Shown: positions 17,539-24,939 of the stretch, piece after piece
Numbering within the stretch: position 1 is the stretch's first letter
Layout of the letters: the number at the start of each line of letters is the position of its first letter
From: Prevotella sp. UBA7764
Lineage (GTDB): Bacteria > Bacteroidota > Bacteroidia > Bacteroidales > Bacteroidaceae
DNA length: 55,057 bases
NCBI GenBank assembly: GCA_002481295.1
Contig: DLDU01000033.1
Location: 24,263 to 79,319 of the forward strand
Reading direction: 5' to 3'
The notes under the pieces: model-generated
The model's input: the letters and a program-made list of their open reading frames with translations, nothing else
What the model was told of the DNA's origin: nothing
Database searches by the model: none
Position numbers and translations under genes: made by a program

Positions 17539-18603
17539 TTAATTGTTTTGGAACTGCTTGATGCGCTGCTCTTCCGAGAGCTTGCAGACCAGCAAAGTGT
17601 CGTCATGCTCAGCGACGATATATCCGTCAAGACCTTGCAGGATCACCTTCTTCTCCTGAGTAGTGTGCACGACACAGTTGCGGCACTCAAAGGTGTGGAT
17701 GTTCTTGCCGATGAGTCCGTTGCCGTACATGTCGCGCTGGCTCTGCAACAGCAGTGAGCCCCACGTGCCAAGGTCGCTCCAACCAAAGTCTGCCGGGAAG
17801 ACAAAGATCTCCTCTGCATTCTCCATCACAGCGTAATCGATGGAGATATTGTCGCAGTCGGGATACACCTTATTAATAGTCTCCTGCTCCTGTGGCGTGT
17901 CCATGACATTCTGTATGCGCTCAAAGATGTTGTTGATGCGCGGTGCATAGACACGCAAGGCATTGACAATGGTCTCTACGCTCCAAACGAAAATGCCTGC
18001 ATTCCAGAAGAAGTTATGCTCACTGATATAGTGCTTGGCAGTCTCCAGATCGGGTTTCTCCTTGAACTGGTCGACACGGTAGATCTCGCGGTTGCGCGGT
18101 GAGTTGGAGGTGAGATCAGCCTGGATATAGCCGTAGCCGGTCTCAGGGCGTGTTGGCTTCATGCCCAAAGTCACGACAGCATCTGTCTCACCGGCGAACT
18201 TCAGACAAGAAGTGATGACACGACGGAACTCATCGACGTTGGTGACGATATGATCAGATGGCGAGACGACGACATTGGCCTTCGGGTCGGTCATCTTGAT
18301 GCGCCAACTGACATAGGCGATGCAGGGTGCTGTGTTTCTGCGGCACGGTTCTTGCAGGATATGATCAACGGGCACATCGGGCAACTGTTCGTGAACCAAG
18401 TCGGCGTAGCGCTCATTGGTGACGACCCATACGTTCTCCATCGGGCACACGCCTTGAAAACGGTCTAAAGTCATCTGTATCAGCGTGCGACCCACTCCCA
18501 GCACATCGATGAACTGCTTGGGGCGCTCCTCTGTACTCATCGGCCAGAAGCGGCTGCCGATGCCGCCTGCCATGATGACAAGATGATTATTTTGTTGAGC
18601 CAT
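17539..18603 (-). CDS. manC: Mannose-1-phosphate guanylyltransferase
   Basis: This enzyme makes GDP-mannose from mannose-1-phosphate and GTP, feeding surface polysaccharides and GDP-fucose. It has 354 residues. The nucleotidyltransferase signature IMAGGIGSRFWPMSTEERPKQ is near the N terminus, given here in part as GGIGSRFWPMS. The VSPSDHIV segment near residue 115 and FVWSVE near 208 are typical. It has only the pyrophosphorylase domain and lacks the C-terminal cupin isomerase of bifunctional AlgA-type enzymes. A shortened copy of the dispersed AT-rich motif (17864-17879) lies within the coding region. Confidence 0.93.
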   Translation of the reverse strand: MAQQNNHLVIMAGGIGSRFWPMSTEERPKQFIDVLGVGRTLIQMTLDRFQGVCPMENVWVVTNERYADLVHEQLPDVPVDHILQEPCRRNTAPCIAYVSWRIKMTDPKANVVVSPSDHIVTNVDEFRRVITSCLKFAGETDAVVTLGMKPTRPETGYGYIQADLTSNSPRNREIYRVDQFKEKPDLETAKHYISEHNFFWNAGIFVWSVETIVNALRVYAPRINNIFERIQNVMDTPQEQETINKVYPDCDNISIDYAVMENAEEIFVFPADFGWSDLGTWGSLLLQSQRDMYGNGLIGKNIHTFECRNCVVHTTQEKKVILQGLDGYIVAEHDDTLLVCKLSEEQRIKQFQNN

Positions 18604-18633
18604 ATATTGAAATGGTTTGTCTAAGCGTTAATG

Positions 18634-18656
18634 TATATATATAATAATAAGGTATT
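18634..18656 (-). repeat. Dispersed AT-rich motif, copy 4 (variant)
   Basis: Read on the minus strand, AATACCTTATTATTATATAT is a variant with an extra ATT and one base change. It lies in the divergent spacer 31 bases before the guanylyltransferase start. Confidence 0.55.
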
Positions 18657-18675
18657 ACTAAAAAAAGATTGATCC

Positions 18676-18957
18676 ATGACACAACACATCATAGTAATAT
18701 GCGTCGTCGCCATCTGCGTCGCCTATGTCGCTTACCGCATCGTCTATGCTGTCCGCAATGCCCACGGCCGTTGCTACGGCTGTCAGCTGAAGGACGTTTG
18801 CAACAAATACGGCAACGGCAAAAAAGCTATTTCACCACGGCAAAGTAGACCAAGTCGTGGTCAGTCAGATTCTCCATGTAGTGACTATGTCCCTCGGGGC
18901 AATAATGGCACTGCCCGGCACGGCACTCCTCCACATGATCATCGTAGTGGAAAGTAG
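18676..18957 (+). CDS. FeoB-associated Cys-rich type small membrane protein (C-terminal extent doubtful)
   Basis: Residues 1-22 form one membrane segment (HIIVICVVAICVAYVAYRIV). It is followed by RNAHGRCYGCQLKDVC, a CxxC plus Cys pattern like the FeoB-associated Cys-rich proteins, which are usually about 45-60 residues. As read here, the frame continues to 93 residues. Its last 131 bases are antisense to the cupin gene and look like non-coding read-through (rich in R, S, P and G). The first about 50 codons are probably genuine. A lost stop codon or a frameshift near 18825 would explain the long tail. No feoA or feoB is in the window. Confidence 0.5.
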   Translation: MTQHIIVICVVAICVAYVAYRIVYAVRNAHGRCYGCQLKDVCNKYGNGKKAISPRQSRPSRGQSDSPCSDYVPRGNNGTARHGTPPHDHRSGK

Positions 18958-19150
18958 CGATGCCGCTGATAACAAAAACTATCTCGCAGTTGCCTTCATG
19001 GACATGCAATCCCGAGGATGCTCCCGGGCGAAGCGTAGAGTACATGATCTTTGCTTTGCCATCATCGTAGTTGCGTGTGTCGAGTCTTCCTTTCCCACCT
19101 TTGAAGCCATCGATATGTACTTCGGGTATCTTGTCGAAATCAATAATCAT
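18827..19150 (-). CDS. Cupin-domain protein
   Basis: This 107-residue single-domain cupin has motif 1 as PGASSGLHVH followed by EGNCEIVFVISG (two His and one Glu metal ligands). Motif 2 is around CPEGHSHYMEN. Small cupins of this type bind a metal and may be isomerases, dioxygenases or sugar-binding proteins. The sequence does not say which. A consensus -7 element precedes it. Its 3' end overlaps the convergent small membrane protein frame. Confidence 0.85.
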   Translation of the reverse strand: MIIDFDKIPEVHIDGFKGGKGRLDTRNYDDGKAKIMYSTLRPGASSGLHVHEGNCEIVFVISGIATFHYDDHVEECRAGQCHYCPEGHSHYMENLTDHDLVYFAVVK

Positions 19151-19184
19151 AATGCTTTTCTGTTTTTGATTCTTTATTTAGTCA

Positions 19185-19192
19185 CAAAGTTA
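19185..19192 (-). promoter_or_regulatory. -7 element of the cupin gene
   Basis: Minus-strand TAACTTTG lies 35 bases before the start codon. No TTTG occurs at the expected -33 position. Confidence 0.5.
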
Positions 19193-19437
19193 ACAAAAAA
19201 AGCATAACTATAAAACTTTTCCCTAAGAAAAAGACTTTTTCGTGCAAAAAAACGCTGTGTAACGGTCGCGTTGCATAAGTTCCACATCATCTTCAACCCT
19301 GATATGGTGTTGTGTAACGGCGGCTTTAGAGCTCGTTATTCCTTTCCTCTAACCTAAATTATACCTTATATTGATATTTTTACGAGAAAAATAGAAAATT
19401 GTAGTGGCTTTGCAACAGTATTATGGAAATTTTTGCT
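19193..19437. other. Divergent spacer between the cupin gene and the TonB receptor
   Basis: No gene is seen here. The 10-mer TGTGTAACGG occurs twice, at 19256-19265 and 19311-19320, 55 bases apart. The part from 19340 on is AT-rich. I see no further structure. Confidence 0.5.
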
Positions 19438-19445
19438 TAATTTTG
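19438..19445 (+). promoter_or_regulatory. -7 element of the TonB-dependent receptor gene
   Basis: TAATTTTG matches TAnnTTTG. A TTTG lies 25 bases upstream, longer than the usual 19-21 spacing. The leader is about 55 bases and contains a small AGGG/CCCT hairpin near 19464-19478. Confidence 0.55.
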
Positions 19446-19504
19446 CAGTGGATTCGTTAAGCAGGGGTTTAGCCCTAAGGTATTAATTATTCATTATTAA
19501 AGGT

Positions 19505-22500
19505 ATGCAAAGAAGATTGCATTTTATGCTCATCATGCTTCTGTTGATGATTTCATCAACCATGATGGCACAGGTCACCACATCTGGCCTCAACGGTAAG
19601 GTGGTGGCTGGTGGTGAAAACGTCATCGGTGCTACGATCACCGCCATCCACGAACCTTCAGGTACACGCTACAACGCTGTCACCAATGAAAGCGGACGCT
19701 TTACCATCCAGGGTATGCGTGTCGGCGGACCCTACAAGGTCACCGTCAACTACATCGGCTACAAGGATGAGGTCATCGACAACATCCAGCTGTCCTTGGG
19801 ACAGCCTCGTACGCTGAACATCGACCTAAAGGAGGATGCTCAGCAAATCGGTGAGATCACCGTGCTCGGTAAGGGTGGACGTAACAGTGGTGGCGCTGCT
19901 GCCAACTTCAACCAGCAGCGCATTGAGAACACCCCTACCATCAGCCGCGATATCTACGATGTGGCTAAGTTGTCTCCACTGGTCTCCAATTCGCGTTTAG
20001 GCGGTGTGTCTATCTCTGGTATCAACAATCGCTACAACTCTTTCCAGATCGACGGTACGGTGAGCAACGATGTCTTCGGACTTGCCGGCAGCGGTACCAA
20101 TGGCGGTCAGACAGGTGCCAACCCTATCTCCATGGACGCTATTCAAGAGCTGCAGGTAAGCGTCGCTCCGTTTGATGTCCGTCAGAGCGGTTTCACAGGC
20201 GGTGCCATTAATGCCATTACCAAGAGCGGTACCAACCAATTCCACGGCAGTGCTTACATGTACTACACCAATCAGGACATGTACAGTAAGTACAACCGTC
20301 TGCAAGACTATGCTGAGGATAAACTCTCCCAGCGTTCTACTAAGACCTACGGTGCTACTTTTGGTGGCCCGATCGTGAAGGATAAGCTCTTCTTCTTTGC
20401 CAGTGCAGAGTATAAGAAGACAGAGGCTCCTGCTACTATCTACCCAGGATATATCAACAAATATGTCACTGAGGCTACGCTGAAACAAATCGCTGATAAA
20501 TACTACGACTTGACCGGCATTCAGGAATCTTATGGCAAAGGAGAGCTCGGCACGAAGTCCTTTGGTCTCTTGGCCCGTTTGGACTGGAACATCGACGTGA
20601 ACAACCATTTGGCTTTCCGCTATCAGCACAACGACTCTTACGATGACAAGGACGGACTGAACAGCAAAACTTATACTTTCAGCAACTCCAGCTATCGCAT
20701 GAACAACAAGACCAACTCGTTCGTAGCTGAGTTGAACTCTCATATCAGTCCGGTACTCTATAATGAGGCTCGTGTCTCTGCAAGCTTCATCCGCGACAGC
20801 CGCGATGTGCCCTACATGGGTCCATGTGTGCAGATCGGTAGCGTTGCCGGTGGTGACGGTACTTCCATGAACACTGTCAACATCGGTACTGAATTCAGCA
20901 GTGCAGCCAACTACCTTAACCAGGACATATGGACAGCAGAGGACAACCTCTCTTGGTACAAAGGCAACCACACCATCACCTTCGGTACTCATAACGAGTT
21001 CTATAAGATGAAGAACCTCTTCATCCAAGCCGCTAACGGTGCTTGGTACTACAATGATCTCGAGACCTTCCTCGATGATACTCCTTACAAGTTCACTTAC
21101 AAGTATACCGACCCAGATCTGACAGGTGGCGACACCAAGTGGGCCCCGAACATGAAGTTCGGTCTCTTCGGTCTGTATGCACAGGACAAGTGGGATATCA
21201 CTCCACTGCTCAATGTAACTTATGGCGTTCGCTTTGACCTTAACGCTACATTGAACTCTCCCACTACCAACGATGCCTTCAACACCTTCGCTTCTGAGCA
21301 TAACCTCGGTGTAGAGGTGGGCAAGATGCCAAGTGCCAAGCTCCTCGTCTCTCCCCGCGTAGGTTTCAACTGGTATACTGATGCCAGCCATCGTACACTG
21401 TTCCGTGGCGGTGTGGGTATCTTCTCTGGCCGCGCTCCTTATGTATGGCTCTCCAACGCTTTCGTCAACAACGGCATTGAGGCCAAGGGCACAACCATCT
21501 ACACTAATAACAACACTGCTCCTTCTCTCGGCCAGTACGCCAAGGATCCTTTAGGAGCTGCCAAAACGTCTGCGAAAGGTCTGTCTCCTGACATCGTTAC
21601 CGTGGCCAAGAACTTCCGCTTCCCGCAAGTGCTCCGTGCCAACCTCGCCCTGGAGCAGATGCTCCCAGGTGACGTGAAGATGACCCTCGAAGGCTTGTAC
21701 TCTAAGAACCTCAACAACGTATTCTTTGAGAACCTCGCTTATAAAGATAATGGCGATAAGGTCTATGCTGTTCCTGGCGTAGAGGCATCTGCCGTCACTT
21801 CTTACAGCAAGATTGAAAAGAACCTGCCTTACTACAGCATCATCAACCTGAGAAATACCAATAAGGGTTATTCTTATAATGTGTCTGTCAAGGCAGAGAA
21901 GTCCTTCGACTTCGGTCTGGATGTAATGGCAAGCTATATCTTCGGTCACTCTTACAGTGTCAACGACGGTACGTCTTCTGTGGCTTACTCTAACTGGAAG
22001 TACAACTACAGCCGCAACACCAACGACAAGAACGAGATGAGCTGGTCGAAGTTCGACATTCCTCACCAGGTACGCATTCAGGTTTCTTACAACTCTCCTA
22101 AATACTGGAATGGTTGGATGAACACCGAGGTGGCCATCAACTACAATGGTTTCAGCGGTGGACGCTACTCGTTGACCATGAACGAGAAATACGACTACAA
22201 CAATGATGGTTTCAAAGGCAACAACCTGCTCTACATCCCGACAAAGGATGAGCTGGCAAAGATGAACTTCACCAGCACAAGGAACATGACTGCCGAGCAG
22301 AGCCGTGAGGCTTTCGAAAAGTGGATTGAGGAAGACGACTATGCCAAGAACCATCGTGGTGAGTATGCTAAGCGTAACTCCAACCTCTCTCCTTGGGAAA
22401 ACGAGGTTGACCTCCACGTTGCTCAGAACATCTACAACATCAAGGGTATCGGCAAGTTCCAGATTACCTTCGACGTGATGAACTTCGCCAACATGCTCAA

Positions 22501-22669
22501 CAAACATTGGGGTGCTCACTACGGCAATGCTTACAACCTCAGCCCGCTGACGCTGACAACTATTAAGGACGGTGCCGGTGTCTACCAGTTCAACACCAAC
22601 AGCAAGCCTGTGGCAAGCGACACTGGCAGCCGTTGGCACGCACAGATTGGCTTGCGCCTCGAGTTCTAA
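19505..22669 (+). CDS. Oar-like TonB-dependent outer membrane receptor
   Basis: This 1054-residue outer membrane protein has a signal peptide (about 1-22, ending MMAQ). A carboxypeptidase-regulatory-like beta domain spans about 25-110 (GLNGKVVAGGENVIGATITA). A plug (about 120-240) contains SISGINNRYNSFQIDG. A long beta-barrel ends in a terminal phenylalanine (IGLRLEF), typical of BAM substrates. The SGFTGGAINAITKSGTN segment is characteristic of Oar-type receptors rather than SusC, and no susD gene follows. The cargo is unknown; Oar proteins have been linked to protein or signal transport. It is a single-gene unit with its own terminator. Codon use is strongly biased, suggesting high expression. 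Confidence 0.93.
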   Translation: MQRRLHFMLIMLLLMISSTMMAQVTTSGLNGKVVAGGENVIGATITAIHEPSGTRYNAVTNESGRFTIQGMRVGGPYKVTVNYIGYKDEVIDNIQLSLGQPRTLNIDLKEDAQQIGEITVLGKGGRNSGGAAANFNQQRIENTPTISRDIYDVAKLSPLVSNSRLGGVSISGINNRYNSFQIDGTVSNDVFGLAGSGTNGGQTGANPISMDAIQELQVSVAPFDVRQSGFTGGAINAITKSGTNQFHGSAYMYYTNQDMYSKYNRLQDYAEDKLSQRSTKTYGATFGGPIVKDKLFFFASAEYKKTEAPATIYPGYINKYVTEATLKQIADKYYDLTGIQESYGKGELGTKSFGLLARLDWNIDVNNHLAFRYQHNDSYDDKDGLNSKTYTFSNSSYRMNNKTNSFVAELNSHISPVLYNEARVSASFIRDSRDVPYMGPCVQIGSVAGGDGTSMNTVNIGTEFSSAANYLNQDIWTAEDNLSWYKGNHTITFGTHNEFYKMKNLFIQAANGAWYYNDLETFLDDTPYKFTYKYTDPDLTGGDTKWAPNMKFGLFGLYAQDKWDITPLLNVTYGVRFDLNATLNSPTTNDAFNTFASEHNLGVEVGKMPSAKLLVSPRVGFNWYTDASHRTLFRGGVGIFSGRAPYVWLSNAFVNNGIEAKGTTIYTNNNTAPSLGQYAKDPLGAAKTSAKGLSPDIVTVAKNFRFPQVLRANLALEQMLPGDVKMTLEGLYSKNLNNVFFENLAYKDNGDKVYAVPGVEASAVTSYSKIEKNLPYYSIINLRNTNKGYSYNVSVKAEKSFDFGLDVMASYIFGHSYSVNDGTSSVAYSNWKYNYSRNTNDKNEMSWSKFDIPHQVRIQVSYNSPKYWNGWMNTEVAINYNGFSGGRYSLTMNEKYDYNNDGFKGNNLLYIPTKDELAKMNFTSTRNMTAEQSREAFEKWIEEDDYAKNHRGEYAKRNSNLSPWENEVDLHVAQNIYNIKGIGKFQITFDVMNFANMLNKHWGAHYGNAYNLSPLTLTTIKDGAGVYQFNTNSKPVASDTGSRWHAQIGLRLEF

Positions 22670-22704
22670 TGATGTAGACATTAGTCTTACATATATATTA
22701 ATAA

Positions 22705-22732
22705 GGAGTATGGTTTTCCATACTCCTTTTTT
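22705..22732 (+). terminator. Rho-independent terminator of the TonB receptor gene
   Basis: GGAGTATGG-TTTT-CCATACTCC is a perfect 9-base stem with a T tetraloop, followed by TTTTTT. Confidence 0.95.
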
Positions 22733-22783
22733 ATATTTCAGCCCCATCGCCAAAAGCGTAGACGCTAATAATATTAGATTTGT

Positions 22784-22814
22784 TTTGCAGTTTGGAATAA
22801 AGTTCGTATATTTG
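22784..22814 (+). promoter_or_regulatory. Promoter of the antitoxin-like/GNAT pair
   Basis: TTTG (22784-22787), 19 bases, then TATATTTG (22807-22814) is a full consensus match. Confidence 0.8.
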
Positions 22815-22836
22815 CCTTATCATTAATACACAACAC

Positions 22837-22843
22837 AGGAGGT
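22837..22843 (+). promoter_or_regulatory. Strong Shine-Dalgarno sequence, unusual for this phylum
   Basis: AGGAGGT lies five bases before the ATG at 22849. I saw no comparable site before the other genes in the window, which supports a foreign origin for this pair. Confidence 0.7.
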
Positions 22844-22848
22844 AATAT

Positions 22849-23043
22849 ATGGCATTAGCAATTTCTTCAATTCCAGTACTTACTGGGCAAGCAGCAAAAG
22901 ACTTTGAACTTCAAGCTCAAAGAACTTATGCAGAACATATAAATAGCAGTGAGGTTGAAAAAGCAAAAATCAATTCTCGCTATGAGAAAGGTATGCAATT
23001 AGTAAGAGATATACTAAATAATTCAGATTTATCCAAAGAATGA
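22849..23043 (+). CDS. Small antitoxin-like protein paired with a GNAT
   Basis: This 64-residue protein begins MALAISSIPVLTGQAAKDFE and ends in a helical, charged tail. I recall small proteins with this SIPVLTG start encoded directly before a GNAT gene in Bacteroidales. That gives the arrangement of a type II toxin-antitoxin pair, but I cannot verify it here. It has a consensus promoter and a strong Shine-Dalgarno. Its stop overlaps the next start (ATGA). Base composition is clearly more AT-rich than in the neighbouring genes. It is not one of the classic ribbon-helix-helix antitoxins by motif. Confidence 0.7.
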   Translation: MALAISSIPVLTGQAAKDFELQAQRTYAEHINSSEVEKAKINSRYEKGMQLVRDILNNSDLSKE

Positions 23044-23447
23044 GTTATCTTTCCGAAAATTGCAAGTTTTCCATTTTACGATCTTCAGAAGATATAAAAG
23101 GCTTTTCCTGTGGAGATACTCCTCATCAGAAATCTCTCAAAGACTATCCCGCCGTCTTAATTGGACGTTTAGGAGTCTCTGAGAAGTATAAAGGGCTCCA
23201 TATAGGAAGTGACACTATAGAATTCATCAAGTACTGGTTTATAGATCCTTTTAACAAAACAGGATGCCGGTTTGTTATAGTTGATGCCTATAATAGTCCA
23301 CAAACTATAAGCTTCTATATTAACAATGGATTTAAAGTGGTTTTCAGTTCAGAAGAACAAGAAAAAGAATATAGGCATATAAAAGAAGCTATAGCATTAA
23401 AAACTCGCTTAATGTATTTTGATCTCTTCTCTTTAACCAAGCTCTAA
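23040..23447 (+). CDS. GNAT-family acetyltransferase, apparently internally shortened
   Basis: This 135-residue protein carries the acetyl-CoA binding part of a GNAT fold (VLIGRLGVSEKYKGLHIGSD, then CRFVIVDAYNSPQTISFY). It also has the C-terminal MYFDL strand found in TacT-like acetyltransferase toxins. Related Bacteroidales proteins, as I remember them, are near 190 residues. Between FSCGD (residue 26) and DYPAVLIGRLG (residue 35) about 50-60 residues of the first half of the fold appear to be missing without a frameshift. The protein may therefore be inactive while the reading frame is kept. It overlaps the antitoxin-like gene by four bases. Confidence 0.75.
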   Translation: MSYLSENCKFSILRSSEDIKGFSCGDTPHQKSLKDYPAVLIGRLGVSEKYKGLHIGSDTIEFIKYWFIDPFNKTGCRFVIVDAYNSPQTISFYINNGFKVVFSSEEQEKEYRHIKEAIALKTRLMYFDLFSLTKL

Positions 23448-23455
23448 ACAACATA

Positions 23456-24913
23456 ATGAATACTTTAAGCATCATTATCGGACTGTTGATCGGTATCGTC
23501 ATCGGATATCTTGTGGCGCACAGCAAGAATGCGGCAGCGGAGACACGCGCAGCAATGCTGACACAACAAATCGCGAAACTGGAAGAAGACATAAACAAGC
23601 AGAAAGAAGAATTGCAAGCCAACTACCAGCGGCAGTTGCAGGATCAGAGACAGCAACAAGCTGAGCAGCAACAAACATTGCGGGAGCAACAGACGGAACA
23701 GCTGCAAACACTTAGACAGCAACAGGCTGAGCAGTTGCAGTCCTTGCGACAGCAGCAGAGCGAACAGCTGCAATCCTTGAAGCAACAGCAGGCGGAACAA
23801 CTGCAAACCATGCGGCAGCAACAGGCCGACCAGCTGCAACAGCAGTCCTCTCTCCTTAAAGAGCAGATCAACACGGCCTCGGAAGAAATCCTCAAACGTC
23901 GGGCTGCCGACCTCAACAGTGTCAACCAGCAACAGATGTCGGCACTGCTCAACCCGCTCCACGAAAATCTGAAACTAATGAAAGAAGCTGTGGAGAAGAG
24001 CGACCATGACCAGACTGTGCTGATGTCGCGACTCGATGCGAGCATTCAAGAGAACTTAAAACAGGCCCATGAAGTGGGACAACGTGCAGACAAACTGGCA
24101 GAGGCACTCACCGGCGAGAACAAGACACAAGGAAACTTCGGTGAGTTGCGGTTGCGTACGCTACTGGAACAGATGGGACTCGAAGAGGGCGTACAGTTCG
24201 AAGAGCAAGTAACACTCAAAGACGAGCAGGGACGCACGGTCCATGAAGAGGACGGACACAAGATGATTCCCGACGTCATTCTCCACTTCCCCGACAAACG
24301 CGATGTGATCATCGACGCAAAGATGTCGCTCAAGGCTTTTGAGGACTATCACAATGCCACAACAGACGCAGAACGGGACGAGGCTTTGCAGCGTCATCTC
24401 ACCTCGGTGCGCAGTCATGTGAAAGAGCTCGCACGGAAGAAATACGCTAAATATGCTGCCAACGGCAAGGTACAGCTCGACTTCGTGGTGATGTATGTCT
24501 ACAGCGAGAGTGCCCTGCAACTGGCACTCACCCACGACCCGGCACTGTGGAAAGACGCCTATGACCAAGGAGTGATCATCTCTGGCTCGCAAAACCTCTA
24601 TATGATGTTGCGTGTGCTGGAGATGACGTGGCGGCAAGTGCGGCAGGCCGAGAACCAGGATGCCATGCTCAAAGCCGCCGACGAAATCATCAACCGTGTG
24701 CAACTCTTCTATGAGCGCTTCCAAACAGCCGACCAGTTGCTCGACCGCACGCGCAAAGCCTTCGACGACGTGAAGACAACGACAGCACCCACCGGCATGG
24801 GCATTGCCACAGCAGCCAACAAGCTCCTGAAATATGGCGCACAGGAAAATCCCAAGCGCAAGGTACGCTTGCCAAAGGATAACACAGAAAGCCTTGAAGA
24901 CAAGGGGGCTTGA
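23456..24913 (+). CDS. rmuC: DNA recombination protein RmuC with expanded coiled coil
   Basis: This is an RmuC-family protein, thought to limit inversions at short inverted repeats and to have a PD-(D/E)XK-like nuclease fold. The 485 residues start with a membrane segment (4-20). A very glutamine-rich coiled coil spans about 35-145. The RmuC core follows (about 190-450, with QGNFGELRLRTLLEQMGL, then PDVILHFPDKRDVIIDAKMS). The coiled coil is built of 11-residue repeats of the form QQQAEQLQTLR. They are encoded by about six 33-base tandem repeats between 23640 and 23850, so its length may vary between strains. The gene starts nine bases after the GNAT stop but has normal composition. Confidence 0.92.
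   Translation: MNTLSIIIGLLIGIVIGYLVAHSKNAAAETRAAMLTQQIAKLEEDINKQKEELQANYQRQLQDQRQQQAEQQQTLREQQTEQLQTLRQQQAEQLQSLRQQQSEQLQSLKQQQAEQLQTMRQQQADQLQQQSSLLKEQINTASEEILKRRAADLNSVNQQQMSALLNPLHENLKLMKEAVEKSDHDQTVLMSRLDASIQENLKQAHEVGQRADKLAEALTGENKTQGNFGELRLRTLLEQMGLEEGVQFEEQVTLKDEQGRTVHEEDGHKMIPDVILHFPDKRDVIIDAKMSLKAFEDYHNATTDAERDEALQRHLTSVRSHVKELARKKYAKYAANGKVQLDFVVMYVYSESALQLALTHDPALWKDAYDQGVIISGSQNLYMMLRVLEMTWRQVRQAENQDAMLKAADEIINRVQLFYERFQTADQLLDRTRKAFDDVKTTTAPTGMGIATAANKLLKYGAQENPKRKVRLPKDNTESLEDKGA
23640..23850 (+). repeat. 33-base tandem repeats inside rmuC
   Basis: About six imperfect copies encode an 11-residue unit (for example QQQAEQLQTLR and QQQSEQLQSLK). The unit keeps the reading frame and a hendecad coiled-coil register. 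Confidence 0.85.
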
Positions 24914-24939
24914 ACCACTGATACTAAACTGAAAAACAC

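Noticed and set aside
19256..19320. TGTGTAACGG twice, 55 bases apart, before the TonB receptor
   Set aside because: Only ten bases are shared and the flanks differ. It could be an operator pair, but two short copies are not enough to claim it.
19997..22753. Two long minus-strand open frames of about 400-460 codons opposite the TonB receptor gene
   Set aside because: They are valine- and leucine-rich shadows of a strongly codon-biased plus-strand gene, without promoter or motif.
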